Assembly (NCBI RefSeq): GCF_017873175.1
Contig: NZ_JAGGJW010000001.1
Location: 124,001-188,000, forward strand
Direction: 5' to 3'
From: Neorhizobium petrolearium
Lineage (GTDB): Bacteria > Pseudomonadota > Alphaproteobacteria > Rhizobiales > Rhizobiaceae
Length of the DNA: 64,000 nucleotides
Every line of letters starts with the position of its first letter. Position 1 is the stretch's first letter. A program made the position numbers and the translations under genes. This document shows positions 21,405-29,059 of this stretch, piece after piece. The notes under the pieces were generated by a model that worked only from the letters and a program-made list of their open reading frames with translations, was not told the DNA's origin and searched no databases.

Positions 21405-22607
21405 ATGAGCGATTTTTCGACAAACCCGGCCCGAGAGGGCAAGGACGGTGACTCCAGCTCCTCGGAAGAGGGCAGTAGTCCGGCCAAGACGGAAACCCAA
21501 CCCAAACAACACCACAGCTCTTTCTGGTCGCGCGCCTTGAGGTTGCTCAGACCCTCGCAGGGCGAGAAGCTGCGCGAGGACCTCGCCGACGCGCTGATGA
21601 CCGATACCAATGTCAGCAACGCCTTTTCGCCCGAAGAGCGGGCGATGCTGCACAATATCCTGCGTTTCCGGGAAGTTCGCGTCGAGGACATCATGGTGCC
21701 GCGCGCCGATATCGAAGCCGTCGACATGACCATGACCATCGGCGAACTGCTGATCCATTTCGAGGAAACCGGCCGTTCGCGCATGCCGGTCTACAGTGAT
21801 ACGCTCGACGATCCCCGCGGCATGGTGCATATCCGCGACCTCCTGTCCTATCTTGCCAAGCAGGCTCGCAACAAGCGCCGGACAAGCGCACGCGCGGCAC
21901 CTTCACGTGCCGCACCGACTCAGCCGATGCCGCTTGCCGCCGACAAGCCGGAGAAGGCGGAAAAGCAGGTACGCACGCCACGGCCTGCTTTCGACCTCGG
22001 GCGGGTTGATCTCGAACAGACGGTTGCGGAGGCAGGCCTGATCCGCAAGATCCTGTTCGTGCCGCCGTCGATGCTCGCATCTGACCTGCTTCAGAGCATG
22101 CAAGCGGCCCGCACGCAGCTTGCTCTTGTCATCGACGAATATGGCGGCACCGATGGTCTCGTCACGCACGAAGACATCGTCGAGATGGTGATCGGCGATG
22201 TCGAGGACGAGCACGACGACGAGGAGGTCATGTTCTCCCGCCCCGGCGATGACGTCTTCGTGGCCGATGCCCGCATCGAACTCGAGGAGATCGCCCAGGC
22301 GATCGGCCCCGATTTCGACATCAGGGATCGTCTTGAGGATGTCGATACGCTGGGCGGCCTGATCTTCTCCGCGCTTGGCCGCATTCCGGTGCGCGGCGAG
22401 GTCGTGCAGGCGGTGCCGGGTTTCGAATTCCAGATCCTCGAAGCCGATCCGCGCCGCATCAAGCGCGTCCGCATCATGCGCAAGCGGGCAGGTGCCCGCC
22501 GCCGCCTGAAAGGCGACGGCGAAGCGCTGCTCGCCGATCAGACGCCGGCCATGCTGCTGCCGCCACCCTCCGCTCCGAGCGCAGACCGGTCCAATCACCA
22601 GGCTTGA
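21405..22607 (+). CDS. CorC/TlyC-type hemolysin-family protein with CBS domains
   Basis: 400 residues: a charged, disordered N-terminus (1-45), a pair of CBS domains (about 95-160 with VEDIMVPRADIEAVD, and about 210-270 with LVIDEYGGTDGLVTHEDIVE), and a C-terminal CorC/HlyC transporter-associated domain (about 285-365, ending FEFQILEADPRRIKRVRI). Linker 165-205 is Ala/Pro/Lys-rich. It lacks the DUF21 membrane domain, so it is the cytosolic CorC type. A link to Mg2+/Co2+ efflux or to apolipoprotein acylation (it directly precedes lnt) is inferred from context. Confidence 0.88.
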   Translation: MSDFSTNPAREGKDGDSSSSEEGSSPAKTETQPKQHHSSFWSRALRLLRPSQGEKLREDLADALMTDTNVSNAFSPEERAMLHNILRFREVRVEDIMVPRADIEAVDMTMTIGELLIHFEETGRSRMPVYSDTLDDPRGMVHIRDLLSYLAKQARNKRRTSARAAPSRAAPTQPMPLAADKPEKAEKQVRTPRPAFDLGRVDLEQTVAEAGLIRKILFVPPSMLASDLLQSMQAARTQLALVIDEYGGTDGLVTHEDIVEMVIGDVEDEHDDEEVMFSRPGDDVFVADARIELEEIAQAIGPDFDIRDRLEDVDTLGGLIFSALGRIPVRGEVVQAVPGFEFQILEADPRRIKRVRIMRKRAGARRRLKGDGEALLADQTPAMLLPPPSAPSADRSNHQA

Positions 22608-22701
22608 GCGATTCCGCCAGAACGTTCCTTTTTGACCTCACGACAAGTCAGCCGTTTTTTGGAAGACTGCGACGGCTGATTCGAGGAAAAAGGGGAAGTC
22701 C

Positions 22702-24300
22702 ATGGAGCGGCTGGCGGGCAGGATCATACTTCTCTGGGGTTTCCCGCGAGCCATTGTCGCTTTCCTGGCCGGCGCCGTTGGCGCTTTAGCCCTGCCGCCC
22801 TTCGGGTTCCTTGCGGCACTCTTCATCTCCTTCACGCTGCTCGTCTGGCTGATGGACGGCTCGACCGGCAATCCGGACGGAGGTCTGTTCTCCCGGTTCC
22901 GCTCTGCCTTCTGGCTCGGTTGGTTCTTTGGTTTCGGCTATTTCGTAGCCGGCCTCTGGTGGCTCGGTAATGCGCTGCTGGTGGAAGCCGATGAGTTCGC
23001 CTGGGCATTGCCGCTTGCGGTCCTCGGCCTGCCGGCCTGTCTCGCCCTTTTTTATGGTCTCGCAACGGCGATCGCCCGGATGTTCTGGTCGGACGGCTTC
23101 GGACGGATCGCGGCGCTCGCCTTCGGTTTCGGGCTTGCCGAATGGCTGCGCAGCTTCGTTGCCACCGGCTTCCCATGGAATGCGATCGGTTATGGCGCCA
23201 TGCCCATACCTTTGATGATGCAATCCGCCGTGCTCGGCATCTACGGAGTCACCGTGCTCGCGGTCTTCGTGTTCTCGGCACCTGCTTTGATCGGCACGAA
23301 GAAAGGCATGCGGCTCGGCCTGTCGCTGGCGGCTTTGCTCTTTTGCGCCCATCTTGGCTTCGGCGCCTACAGGCTTTATCTGGCGGATTCCGCTCCTGCC
23401 GCGCCTGCGGAAAACCAGATGGTGGTCCGCATCGTCCAGCCGGTGATCGACCAGGCCCGGAAGATCGAAGATTCCGACCGCGCTGAAATCTTCGAAGAAC
23501 ATCTGGCCCTCTCCGCCCTGCCTCCGGAAAACGGCGGCAAGCGGCCGGATATCATCGTCTGGCCGGAAACGTCCATTCCGTTCATCCTCACCCAGAACCC
23601 GGACGCATTGGCCCGTATCGCCGAGATGCTTCAGGGCGGTCAGGTCCTTATTACTGGCGTGGTGCGGTCGGAAGAGACCGGTCAGGGTTTCGCGCCGCGC
23701 TACTACAACTCGATCTACGTGATCGACAGCGAGGGGCAGATCGTATCCGCTGCCGACAAGGTGCATCTCGTCCCGTTCGGGGAATACGTCCCTTACGAGG
23801 ACATGTTGCGCAGGCTCGGCATCCCCGAGGCGGTTGCCATGCCGGGCGGCTTCAGCGCCGCGCCCGTGCGGGCGATGCTGACGCTGCCCGGCGGCCGGGT
23901 TTTCTATCCGCTGATCTGCTATGAGGCGATCTTCCCGCAGGAGATCGGCGAAGACGTGGAGCGGACGAGCGCGCTTCTCAATGTCACTAATGACGGCTGG
24001 TTTGGAGCGACACCCGGCCCATATCAGCATTTCCAGCAGGCTCGGATCCGTGCCGTCGAAAACGGCCTGCCGCTGATTCGTGCGGCGAATACCGGTATTT
24101 CGGCCGTTGTCGACCCCTACGGAAGACTAATAAGGGGGATGGACTACAATCAAAAAGGTGTGATAGATGCAACTGTGAGCAGCATTCTCGTTCCGCATTG
24201 GGGCGAGGATACTCGTCAAAATTACTTCTGGTTGGTGCTGGCATCTATGTTACTGATTGCAGTGGTCTCGCGTGCTGGTTTTAATTTCCGGACGAATTGA
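22702..24300 (+). CDS. lnt: Apolipoprotein N-acyltransferase
   Basis: Final enzyme of lipoprotein maturation in the inner membrane. 532 residues: six or seven N-terminal transmembrane helices and a periplasmic carbon-nitrogen hydrolase domain with the catalytic E-K-C triad in WPETSIPF (about 291), KVHLVPFGEY (about 353) and ICYEAIF (about 407), then a C-terminal helix (WLVLASMLLIAVVSRAGF). Start ATG 22702. The 94-bp gap after corC contains no obvious terminator, so read-through is plausible. Confidence 0.96.
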   Translation: MERLAGRIILLWGFPRAIVAFLAGAVGALALPPFGFLAALFISFTLLVWLMDGSTGNPDGGLFSRFRSAFWLGWFFGFGYFVAGLWWLGNALLVEADEFAWALPLAVLGLPACLALFYGLATAIARMFWSDGFGRIAALAFGFGLAEWLRSFVATGFPWNAIGYGAMPIPLMMQSAVLGIYGVTVLAVFVFSAPALIGTKKGMRLGLSLAALLFCAHLGFGAYRLYLADSAPAAPAENQMVVRIVQPVIDQARKIEDSDRAEIFEEHLALSALPPENGGKRPDIIVWPETSIPFILTQNPDALARIAEMLQGGQVLITGVVRSEETGQGFAPRYYNSIYVIDSEGQIVSAADKVHLVPFGEYVPYEDMLRRLGIPEAVAMPGGFSAAPVRAMLTLPGGRVFYPLICYEAIFPQEIGEDVERTSALLNVTNDGWFGATPGPYQHFQQARIRAVENGLPLIRAANTGISAVVDPYGRLIRGMDYNQKGVIDATVSSILVPHWGEDTRQNYFWLVLASMLLIAVVSRAGFNFRTN

Positions 24301-24452
24301 CCAAAAACCCCTAAAATTGCATAGTGGTCCTGGCCTTTCGTCTCGCCATATGCTTCACACGTTGAGCCTGCAGTGACCAATCGCGCGAAGTGTATCTCCA
24401 CACGCAGACCGGGTTGTGAAGATTGAACCGTTAACTTCGTCAGGACATCGTT

Positions 24453-24872
24453 ATGATTGAAAATAAAAAGAAGCCGAACCCGATAGACATTCATGTCGGA
24501 AGTCGGATTCGCCTTCGTCGGACCATGCTTGGAATGAGCCAGGAAAAATTGGGCGAAAGCCTTGGCATTACTTTCCAGCAGATCCAGAAATATGAGAAGG
24601 GCACCAATCGCGTCGGCGCAAGCCGCCTGCAGAATATCTCGAGCATCCTCAACGTGCCGGTTTCCTTCTTCTTCGAGGATGCTCCGGGCGAGCAGTCGGG
24701 CGGTCAGGCCGGCATGGCGGAAGCGTCAAGCTCCAACTATGTGGTCGATTTCCTGTCGTCTTCCGAAGGCCTGCAGCTCAACCGGGCTTTTGTGAAGATC
24801 TCCGACCCGAAGGTGCGCCGACGTGTGGTCGATCTCGTCAAGGCGCTGGCGGCGGATGCCGAAGTGGAATAA
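24453..24872 (+). CDS. praR: XRE-family HTH regulator of the PraR/PhrR type
   Basis: 139 residues; an N-terminal Cro/C1-type HTH (IRLRRTMLGMSQEKLGESLGITFQQIQKYEKGTNRVGASRL) and a short C-terminal tail (SDPKVRRRVVDLVKALA). Size, sequence style and position before metK match PhrR, described as acid-inducible in Sinorhizobium, and PraR, which represses quorum-sensing and biofilm genes in Rhizobium leguminosarum; the symbol rests on that recollection. Followed by a strong terminator. Confidence 0.85.
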   Translation: MIENKKKPNPIDIHVGSRIRLRRTMLGMSQEKLGESLGITFQQIQKYEKGTNRVGASRLQNISSILNVPVSFFFEDAPGEQSGGQAGMAEASSSNYVVDFLSSSEGLQLNRAFVKISDPKVRRRVVDLVKALAADAEVE

Positions 24873-24894
24873 GGCGGATTCAGTAGGATTTCGC

Positions 24895-24920
24895 AAGCGG
24901 CCTCAGGGCCGCTTTTTTTT
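24895..24920 (+). terminator. Rho-independent terminator after praR/phrR
   Basis: Stem AAGCGGCC (24895-24902) and GGCCGCTT (24907-24914) with a TCAG loop and an eight-base T-run. It isolates metK from the upstream operon. Confidence 0.92.
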
Positions 24921-24954
24921 GCTCATTTTCTGGCGCCCAGGTGCTGCTTGCGTG

Positions 24955-24983
24955 TTGAGATTGTACACATAAAGATATATTTA
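24955..24983 (+). promoter_or_regulatory. Candidate sigma-70-type promoter of metK
   Basis: TTGAGA (24955-24960), a 17-bp spacer and TATTTA (24978-24983). The -10 lies inside the palindrome at 24967-24986. This is inferred by eye from hexamer match and spacing. Confidence 0.45.
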
Positions 24984-24986
24984 TGT
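24967..24986. promoter_or_regulatory. 20-bp near-perfect palindrome, candidate operator of metK
   Basis: ACATAAAGATATATTTATGT: the two 10-base halves are reverse complements at 9 of 10 positions. It sits 72 bp before the metK start, overlapping the best promoter candidate. AT-rich palindromes of this kind are known as operators of ArsR-family SAM/SAH-responsive repressors (SahR/SamR) in Proteobacteria; assigning this site to them is inference. Confidence 0.6.
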
Positions 24987-25058
24987 CGTTGTACGCTTGT
25001 TTTTATCGGCGGAAGCCACTAACACAGGCTCGTTCGTTTCTTTGAGGGGAATCCCGTA

Positions 25059-26318
25059 ATGCGCCCAAGTTACCTGTTCACCAGCGAGTCCGTCGCCGAA
25101 GGCCATCCGGACAAGGTTTGTGACCGTATTTCCGATGAAATCGTGGATCTTGTGTACCGCGAAGCGGTCAAGACCGGCGTCGATCCGTGGACGGTGCGCA
25201 TCGCCTGCGAGACGCTCGCGACCACCAACCGCGTGGTCATTGCCGGTGAGGTTCGCCTGCCGCCAAGCCTGATGAAGAAGGACAAGCAGGGCAAGGACGT
25301 CATCAACCCCTCGAAATTCAAGTCGGCCGCCCGCAAGGCGATCCGCGACATCGGATATGAACAGGACGGCTTCAACTGGAAGACGGCGAAGATCGACGTA
25401 TTGCTGCACTCGCAGTCTGCCGATATCGCGCAAGGTGTCGACAGCGCCGCCGACCAGCAGGGCGACGAAGGTGCCGGCGACCAGGGCATCATGTTCGGTT
25501 ATGCCTGCACGGAAACCCCGGATCTTATGCCGGCGCCGATCTACTATTCCCACAAGATTCTCCGGCTTCTCGCCGAAGCCCGCAAGAAGGGCGAGGGCGA
25601 AGTGGCCAAGCTCGGCCCGGACGCCAAGAGCCAGGTGACCGTCCGTTACGAAAACGGCAAGCCGGCCTGCGTCGATTCGATCGTGCTTTCCACCCAGCAT
25701 CTCGACGAGAGCTGGGATTCCAAGAAGGTCCGCGCCGTCGTCGAACCCTATATCCGCGAAGCGCTCGGCGACCTGAAGATTTCCGACGATTGCAAGTGGT
25801 ACATCAACCCGACCGGCAAGTTCGTCATCGGCGGCCCGGACGGCGATGCCGGCCTCACCGGCCGTAAGATCATCGTCGACACCTACGGTGGTGCGGCTCC
25901 GCATGGCGGCGGCGCCTTCTCCGGCAAGGACACCACCAAGGTCGACCGTTCGGCAGCCTATGCGGCCCGCTATCTGGCGAAGAACGTCGTTGCCGCCAGC
26001 CTTGCCGACCGCTGCACGATCCAGCTTTCCTATGCGATCGGCATTGCCCAGCCGCTGTCGATCTACGTCGACCTGCACGGCACCGGCAAGGGCGTGACGG
26101 AAGATCAGATCGAGGCTGCAATCCGCAAGGTCATGGACCTGTCGCCCTCGGGCATCCGCCGCCACCTCGACCTCAACAAACCGATTTATGCCAAGACCTC
26201 GGCCTACGGCCACTTCGGCCGTAAAGCGGGCCGCGATGGTTCCTTCTCCTGGGAGAAGACCGATCTCGTCAAGCCGCTCAAGGATGCGCTGAAGGAAGAG
26301 ATGCTGAAAGCCGCCTGA
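25059..26318 (+). CDS. metK: S-adenosylmethionine synthetase
   Basis: Makes SAM from methionine and ATP. 419 residues with the family motifs [24 protein letters not shown] at the N-terminus, [12 protein letters not shown] near residue 143 and GGGAFSGKD near 285. The ATG is preceded by GAGGGG. Several alphaproteobacterial inserts (for instance KSRPKKG-type lysine-rich loops around residues 70-90 and 175-195) explain the length over E. coli MetK (384). Transcribed from its own promoter after the praR terminator. Confidence 0.97.
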   Translation: MRPSYLFTSESVAEGHPDKVCDRISDEIVDLVYREAVKTGVDPWTVRIACETLATTNRVVIAGEVRLPPSLMKKDKQGKDVINPSKFKSAARKAIRDIGYEQDGFNWKTAKIDVLLHSQSADIAQGVDSAADQQGDEGAGDQGIMFGYACTETPDLMPAPIYYSHKILRLLAEARKKGEGEVAKLGPDAKSQVTVRYENGKPACVDSIVLSTQHLDESWDSKKVRAVVEPYIREALGDLKISDDCKWYINPTGKFVIGGPDGDAGLTGRKIIVDTYGGAAPHGGGAFSGKDTTKVDRSAAYAARYLAKNVVAASLADRCTIQLSYAIGIAQPLSIYVDLHGTGKGVTEDQIEAAIRKVMDLSPSGIRRHLDLNKPIYAKTSAYGHFGRKAGRDGSFSWEKTDLVKPLKDALKEEMLKAA

Positions 26319-26348
26319 TCGGCCTTTACGGATCGCTGAAGAAAACTG

Positions 26349-26385
26349 TAAAGCGGGTGCCTCCCTGAAGGAGACGCCCGCTTTT
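26349..26385 (+). terminator. Hairpin terminator or attenuating stem between metK and trmB
   Basis: AAAGCGGG-x-G-x-CTCC pairs with GGAG-x-C-x-CCCGCTTT (two G-U-compatible positions), CTGA-type loop, then TTTAT. trmB starts 17 bp later, so its expression probably depends on partial read-through. Confidence 0.7.
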
Positions 26386-26402
26386 ATCGTGAGAGAGCAG
26401 CC

Positions 26403-27104
26403 ATGACCGAACAACCGCACCCGAGCCGCGCCACCGAAGCGTTCTTCGGACGTCGCAAGGGCAAGCCGTTGCGTGAGCGCCAGGCGGAGGGTCTGGCGAC
26501 GCTCCTGCCGGCCTTGAGGCTTGATCTTCAAGCCCCGGCTCCGGCAAGACTGTCTGACCTGTTTCCCGTCCCGGTGGACGAATTGCGGCTGGAGATCGGT
26601 TTCGGCGGCGGCGAACATCTCATCCATCGCGCCCAGGAAAGCCCGAGAACGGGCTTCATCGGCGTGGAACCCTTCGTCAATTCCATGGCGAAGCTTCTGT
26701 CGCGCGTCGATCAGTTGGGTTTGAAGAATATCCGGGTCTATGACGACGATGCGACCCAGGTGCTGGATTGGCTGCCGGATGCTTCGCTCGATCGTGTGGA
26801 TCTGCTCTATCCGGATCCATGGCCGAAGCGCAAGCATTGGAAAAGACGGTTCGTATCCGAGGTCAATCTCGACCGCTTCCATCGCGTGCTGAAGCCGGGC
26901 GGCCTATTCTGCTTCGCATCCGACATCGACACCTATGTCAACTGGACGCTGATCCATTGCCGCGATCATGGCGGCTTTCAATGGCTGGCGGAGCAATCTT
27001 CCGACTGGCTGACCCCCTTCGCCGGCTGGCCAGGAACGCGATACGAAAACAAGGCCCGTCGCGAAGGCCGCTCCTCGGCCTATCTGACCTTCAGAAGGAT
27101 CTGA
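26403..27104 (+). CDS. trmB: tRNA (guanine-N7-)-methyltransferase
   Basis: SAM-dependent methylation of G46 in tRNA variable loops. 233 residues with the SAM-binding motif [17 protein letters not shown] near 62-78, [14 protein letters not shown], and the TrmB signature [17 protein letters not shown]. It lies downstream of metK, whose product SAM it uses; the linkage is conserved in rhizobia. It ends only 4 bp from the convergent DUF1150 gene. Confidence 0.95.
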   Translation: MTEQPHPSRATEAFFGRRKGKPLRERQAEGLATLLPALRLDLQAPAPARLSDLFPVPVDELRLEIGFGGGEHLIHRAQESPRTGFIGVEPFVNSMAKLLSRVDQLGLKNIRVYDDDATQVLDWLPDASLDRVDLLYPDPWPKRKHWKRRFVSEVNLDRFHRVLKPGGLFCFASDIDTYVNWTLIHCRDHGGFQWLAEQSSDWLTPFAGWPGTRYENKARREGRSSAYLTFRRI

Positions 27105-27108
27105 AAAG

Positions 27109-27366
27109 TCAGTGCAGACTGACGGTCTTCAGGTCGTCCTCAGCAGCCTTGAAGAAGGTGCTGGAACGGTTGTCGGTCAAGAGGATCGGCGTGCCATCGG
27201 CGCCGAACAGGGCCCAAAGGTCGAGATTGGGATCGATTTCAGGGGCTTCGGGGAAACAACGGGACACTTCATCCGACCGCATCTTGCGAATATATCCAAC
27301 CTCTCCAGTACCCAGATGAGCGAGTTCGGACTGCGTCAAACGCGTATTCGCTTCTTTCAGGAGCAT
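27109..27366 (-). CDS. DUF1150 family protein
   Basis: 85 residues, no signal peptide or membrane segment. The sequence fits the alphaproteobacterial DUF1150 family (LAHLGTGEVGYIRKMRSDEV, LWALFGADGTPILLTDNR). Family members are typically found directly downstream of a small heat-shock gene, as here (45-bp gap to hsp20), so it is probably heat-induced in the same transcript. No biochemical function is known to me. Confidence 0.8.
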   Translation of the reverse strand: MLLKEANTRLTQSELAHLGTGEVGYIRKMRSDEVSRCFPEAPEIDPNLDLWALFGADGTPILLTDNRSSTFFKAAEDDLKTVSLH

Positions 27367-27411
27367 TCCAGCCTCCAGTATTGAGGATGCAACGGCATTA
27401 ATGCCGTTGAC

Positions 27412-27840
27412 CTACTCTGAGACGGAAATGTTAATTTTTCGCACCATACGTTCCGGCTCGGGGCGGATGAGGTCGATCGACAGGAGGCCGTTCCTGAGTG
27501 AAGCACCGGAGACCTGCATGCCGTCGGCGAGCACGAACACACGCTGGAACTGACGGGCTGCAATGCCTCGGTAGAGATAATTCCGGTCGCCCTGTTCCAC
27601 CTGGCGCCCGCGAATGACGAGTTGGTTCTCCTCGATCGTCACATCGAGCTCGGATTCGGAAAAGCCGGCGACCGCAACTGTAATGCGAAGCCGTTCCGGC
27701 GCGCCGGACGCATCCGCCTGGATGCGTTCGATATTGTAGGGCGGGTAGCCGTCATTCGCCTTCGCGAGGCGCTCGAGGGTCTTTTCCATGGAGTCGAAGC
27801 CCAAAAGCAGCGGGCTCGCAAATGGCATCATTCGGCTCAT
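27412..27840 (-). CDS. hsp20: Small heat-shock protein, Hsp20/alpha-crystallin family
   Basis: ATP-independent holdase. 142 residues; N-terminus MSRMMPFASPLLLGFDSMEKTLERLAKANDGYPPYNI is typical of class A rhizobial sHsps (IbpA/HspA type), followed by an alpha-crystallin domain (about 35-130) ending in the A-x-x-x-x-G-L-L signature ASLRNGLLSIDL. The C-terminal I-x-I/V oligomerisation motif appears as KINISVSE. ATG 27840 was chosen over a frame 18 codons longer because it gives the conserved N-terminus and is preceded by AAGGA inside a thermometer hairpin. Expression appears doubly heat-controlled by an RpoH-type promoter and a ROSE element. Confidence 0.93.
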   Translation of the reverse strand: MSRMMPFASPLLLGFDSMEKTLERLAKANDGYPPYNIERIQADASGAPERLRITVAVAGFSESELDVTIEENQLVIRGRQVEQGDRNYLYRGIAARQFQRVFVLADGMQVSGASLRNGLLSIDLIRPEPERMVRKINISVSE

Positions 27841-27898
27841 CGTGCAGTCCTTGTAACAAGCGACCCTATCGGCGCCCGAAATTCGGCGCGCCAACTCG
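27841..27898 (-). promoter_or_regulatory. ROSE-type RNA thermometer in the hsp20 5' UTR
   Basis: Read on the minus strand. A strong hairpin GGCGC-g-CCGA / UCGGGCGCC (27871-27892) is followed by a weak one (27846-27866) in which UCGCU faces the Shine-Dalgarno AGGA: U-A, C-G, G.G, bulged C, U-A, then U-A and G-C closing a UUA loop, extended outward by G-C and G.U. The U(U/C)GCU-versus-AGGA pairing with the G.G mismatch is the hallmark of ROSE elements of rhizobial small heat-shock genes. The 5' boundary is taken from the predicted transcription start. Confidence 0.75.
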
Positions 27899-27904
27899 CA
27901 AACT

Positions 27905-27934
27905 TATATGGGGAGTTGCAGCAAAGACCGCAAG
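27905..27934 (-). promoter_or_regulatory. RpoH (sigma-32)-type promoter of hsp20
   Basis: On the minus strand CTTGCGG (27934-27928), 14-bp spacer, CCCCATATA (27913-27905). This matches the CTTGAAA-N11-16-CCCCATnTA heat-shock consensus at all positions except AAA. Predicted start near 27898. Confidence 0.75.
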
Positions 27935-28041
27935 AATGAATCCGGTTCGTCGGTGATTGCAGTCCTTCCATATAGGCCCGCCCGTACTTGACAATCTGTA
28001 GGAGCAGGGCCAACAAGCCCCGGCAAAATCAGGGGCATGCC

Positions 28042-28983
28042 ATGGAACGCAGAAAGATCATCATCGATACCGATCCGGGCCAGGATGATGCCGCTGCGAT
28101 CATGCTGGCTTTTGCGAGCCCGGCGGAACTGGACGTGCTCGGCCTCTGCGCAGTCGCCGGAAACGTGCCGCTTTCCTATACCAGCCGTAACCTCAGGATC
28201 GTCTGCGAACTTTGCGGCAGGCAGGATGCGGCGATCTACGAGGGGGCCTCGAAGCCGACCGTACGCCCGCAGGTGACGGCCGAGCACGTCCACGGCAGGA
28301 CAGGTCTCGACGGCGCCGAACTGCCTGAGCCGATGATGCCGGTGCGCAGCACCCATGCGGTGGATTTCATCGTCGAGACATTGCGCTCCGAGCCGGTCGG
28401 AACGGTGACGCTTTGTACCCTCGGGCCGCTCACCAATGTGGCGCTGGCGCTTCAGAAGGCGCCGGACATAGCACCGCGTGTGAGGGAATTGGTGATGATG
28501 GGCGGTGGCTTCTTCGAGGGCGGCAACATCACGCCCGCTGCCGAGTTCAACATCTATGTGGATCCGGAAGCGGCGAAGGCCGTCTTTGCCTCCGGTATCC
28601 CGATCGTCATGATGCCGCTCGACGTCACCCACAAGCTTTTGACGACCAAGGCTCGTGTCGGAAAGATTGCGGCACTTGGGACCGGGCCGGCACAGGTGCT
28701 GGTCGACTGGCTTGCGTTCTTCGAGCGATTCGACATCGAAAAATACGGCTCCGATGGCGGGCCGCTGCATGATCCGACCGTGATTGCCTATCTGCTGAAG
28801 CCCGAACTCTTCTCGGGGCGCGATTGCAATGTCGAGATCGAAACGCGGTCGGAGCTGACCGCCGGCATGACCGTCGTCGACTGGTGGCGGGTGTCCGGCC
28901 GCAAGCCCAATGCCAAGGTCATGCGCGATGTGGATGCCGACGGCTTCTTCGCACTGCTGACGGAACGTGTCGGCCGGCTTTGA
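28042..28983 (+). CDS. Inosine-uridine-preferring nucleoside hydrolase family protein
   Basis: Hydrolyses the N-glycosidic bond of ribonucleosides in salvage. 313 residues with the Ca2+-binding N-terminal signature IIIDTDPGQDDAAAIMLAF (DTDPGxDD) at residues 6-24, PLTNVALAL and the later Asp ligand region GGPLHDPTVIAYLL, all intact. Substrate class (purine, pyrimidine or CU-type) cannot be fixed. ATG 28042 was chosen over an upstream TTG. A TTGACA hexamer lies about 55 bp upstream (27986-27992 region). Divergent from hsp20. Confidence 0.92.
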   Translation: MERRKIIIDTDPGQDDAAAIMLAFASPAELDVLGLCAVAGNVPLSYTSRNLRIVCELCGRQDAAIYEGASKPTVRPQVTAEHVHGRTGLDGAELPEPMMPVRSTHAVDFIVETLRSEPVGTVTLCTLGPLTNVALALQKAPDIAPRVRELVMMGGGFFEGGNITPAAEFNIYVDPEAAKAVFASGIPIVMMPLDVTHKLLTTKARVGKIAALGTGPAQVLVDWLAFFERFDIEKYGSDGGPLHDPTVIAYLLKPELFSGRDCNVEIETRSELTAGMTVVDWWRVSGRKPNAKVMRDVDADGFFALLTERVGRL

Positions 28984-29004
28984 CCAGCCTCACTTTAGGT
29001 ACAG

Positions 29005-29033
29005 AAAAGGCCGCCGGATACTGACCGGCGGCC
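29005..29033. terminator. Bidirectional terminator between nucleoside hydrolase and chemoreceptor genes
   Basis: Perfect 9-bp arms GGCCGCCGG (29009-29017) and CCGGCGGCC (29025-29033). The minus-strand side continues TTTTCT, serving the leftward chemoreceptor gene that ends at 29060; the plus side is followed later by CTTTTT. Confidence 0.82.
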
Positions 29034-29059
29034 ACCATTCAGGCTTTTTGCATTGGCAA

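Noticed and set aside
24873-25058. SAM-II or other SAM riboswitch before metK
   Set aside because: The short leader holds a terminator and a DNA palindrome but no pseudoknot-like SAM-II core that I can recognise by eye; a covariance search would settle it.
24981-26882. Minus-strand 633-codon open frame opposite metK and trmB
   Set aside because: Runs across two well-supported genes and their terminator region; no protein features.
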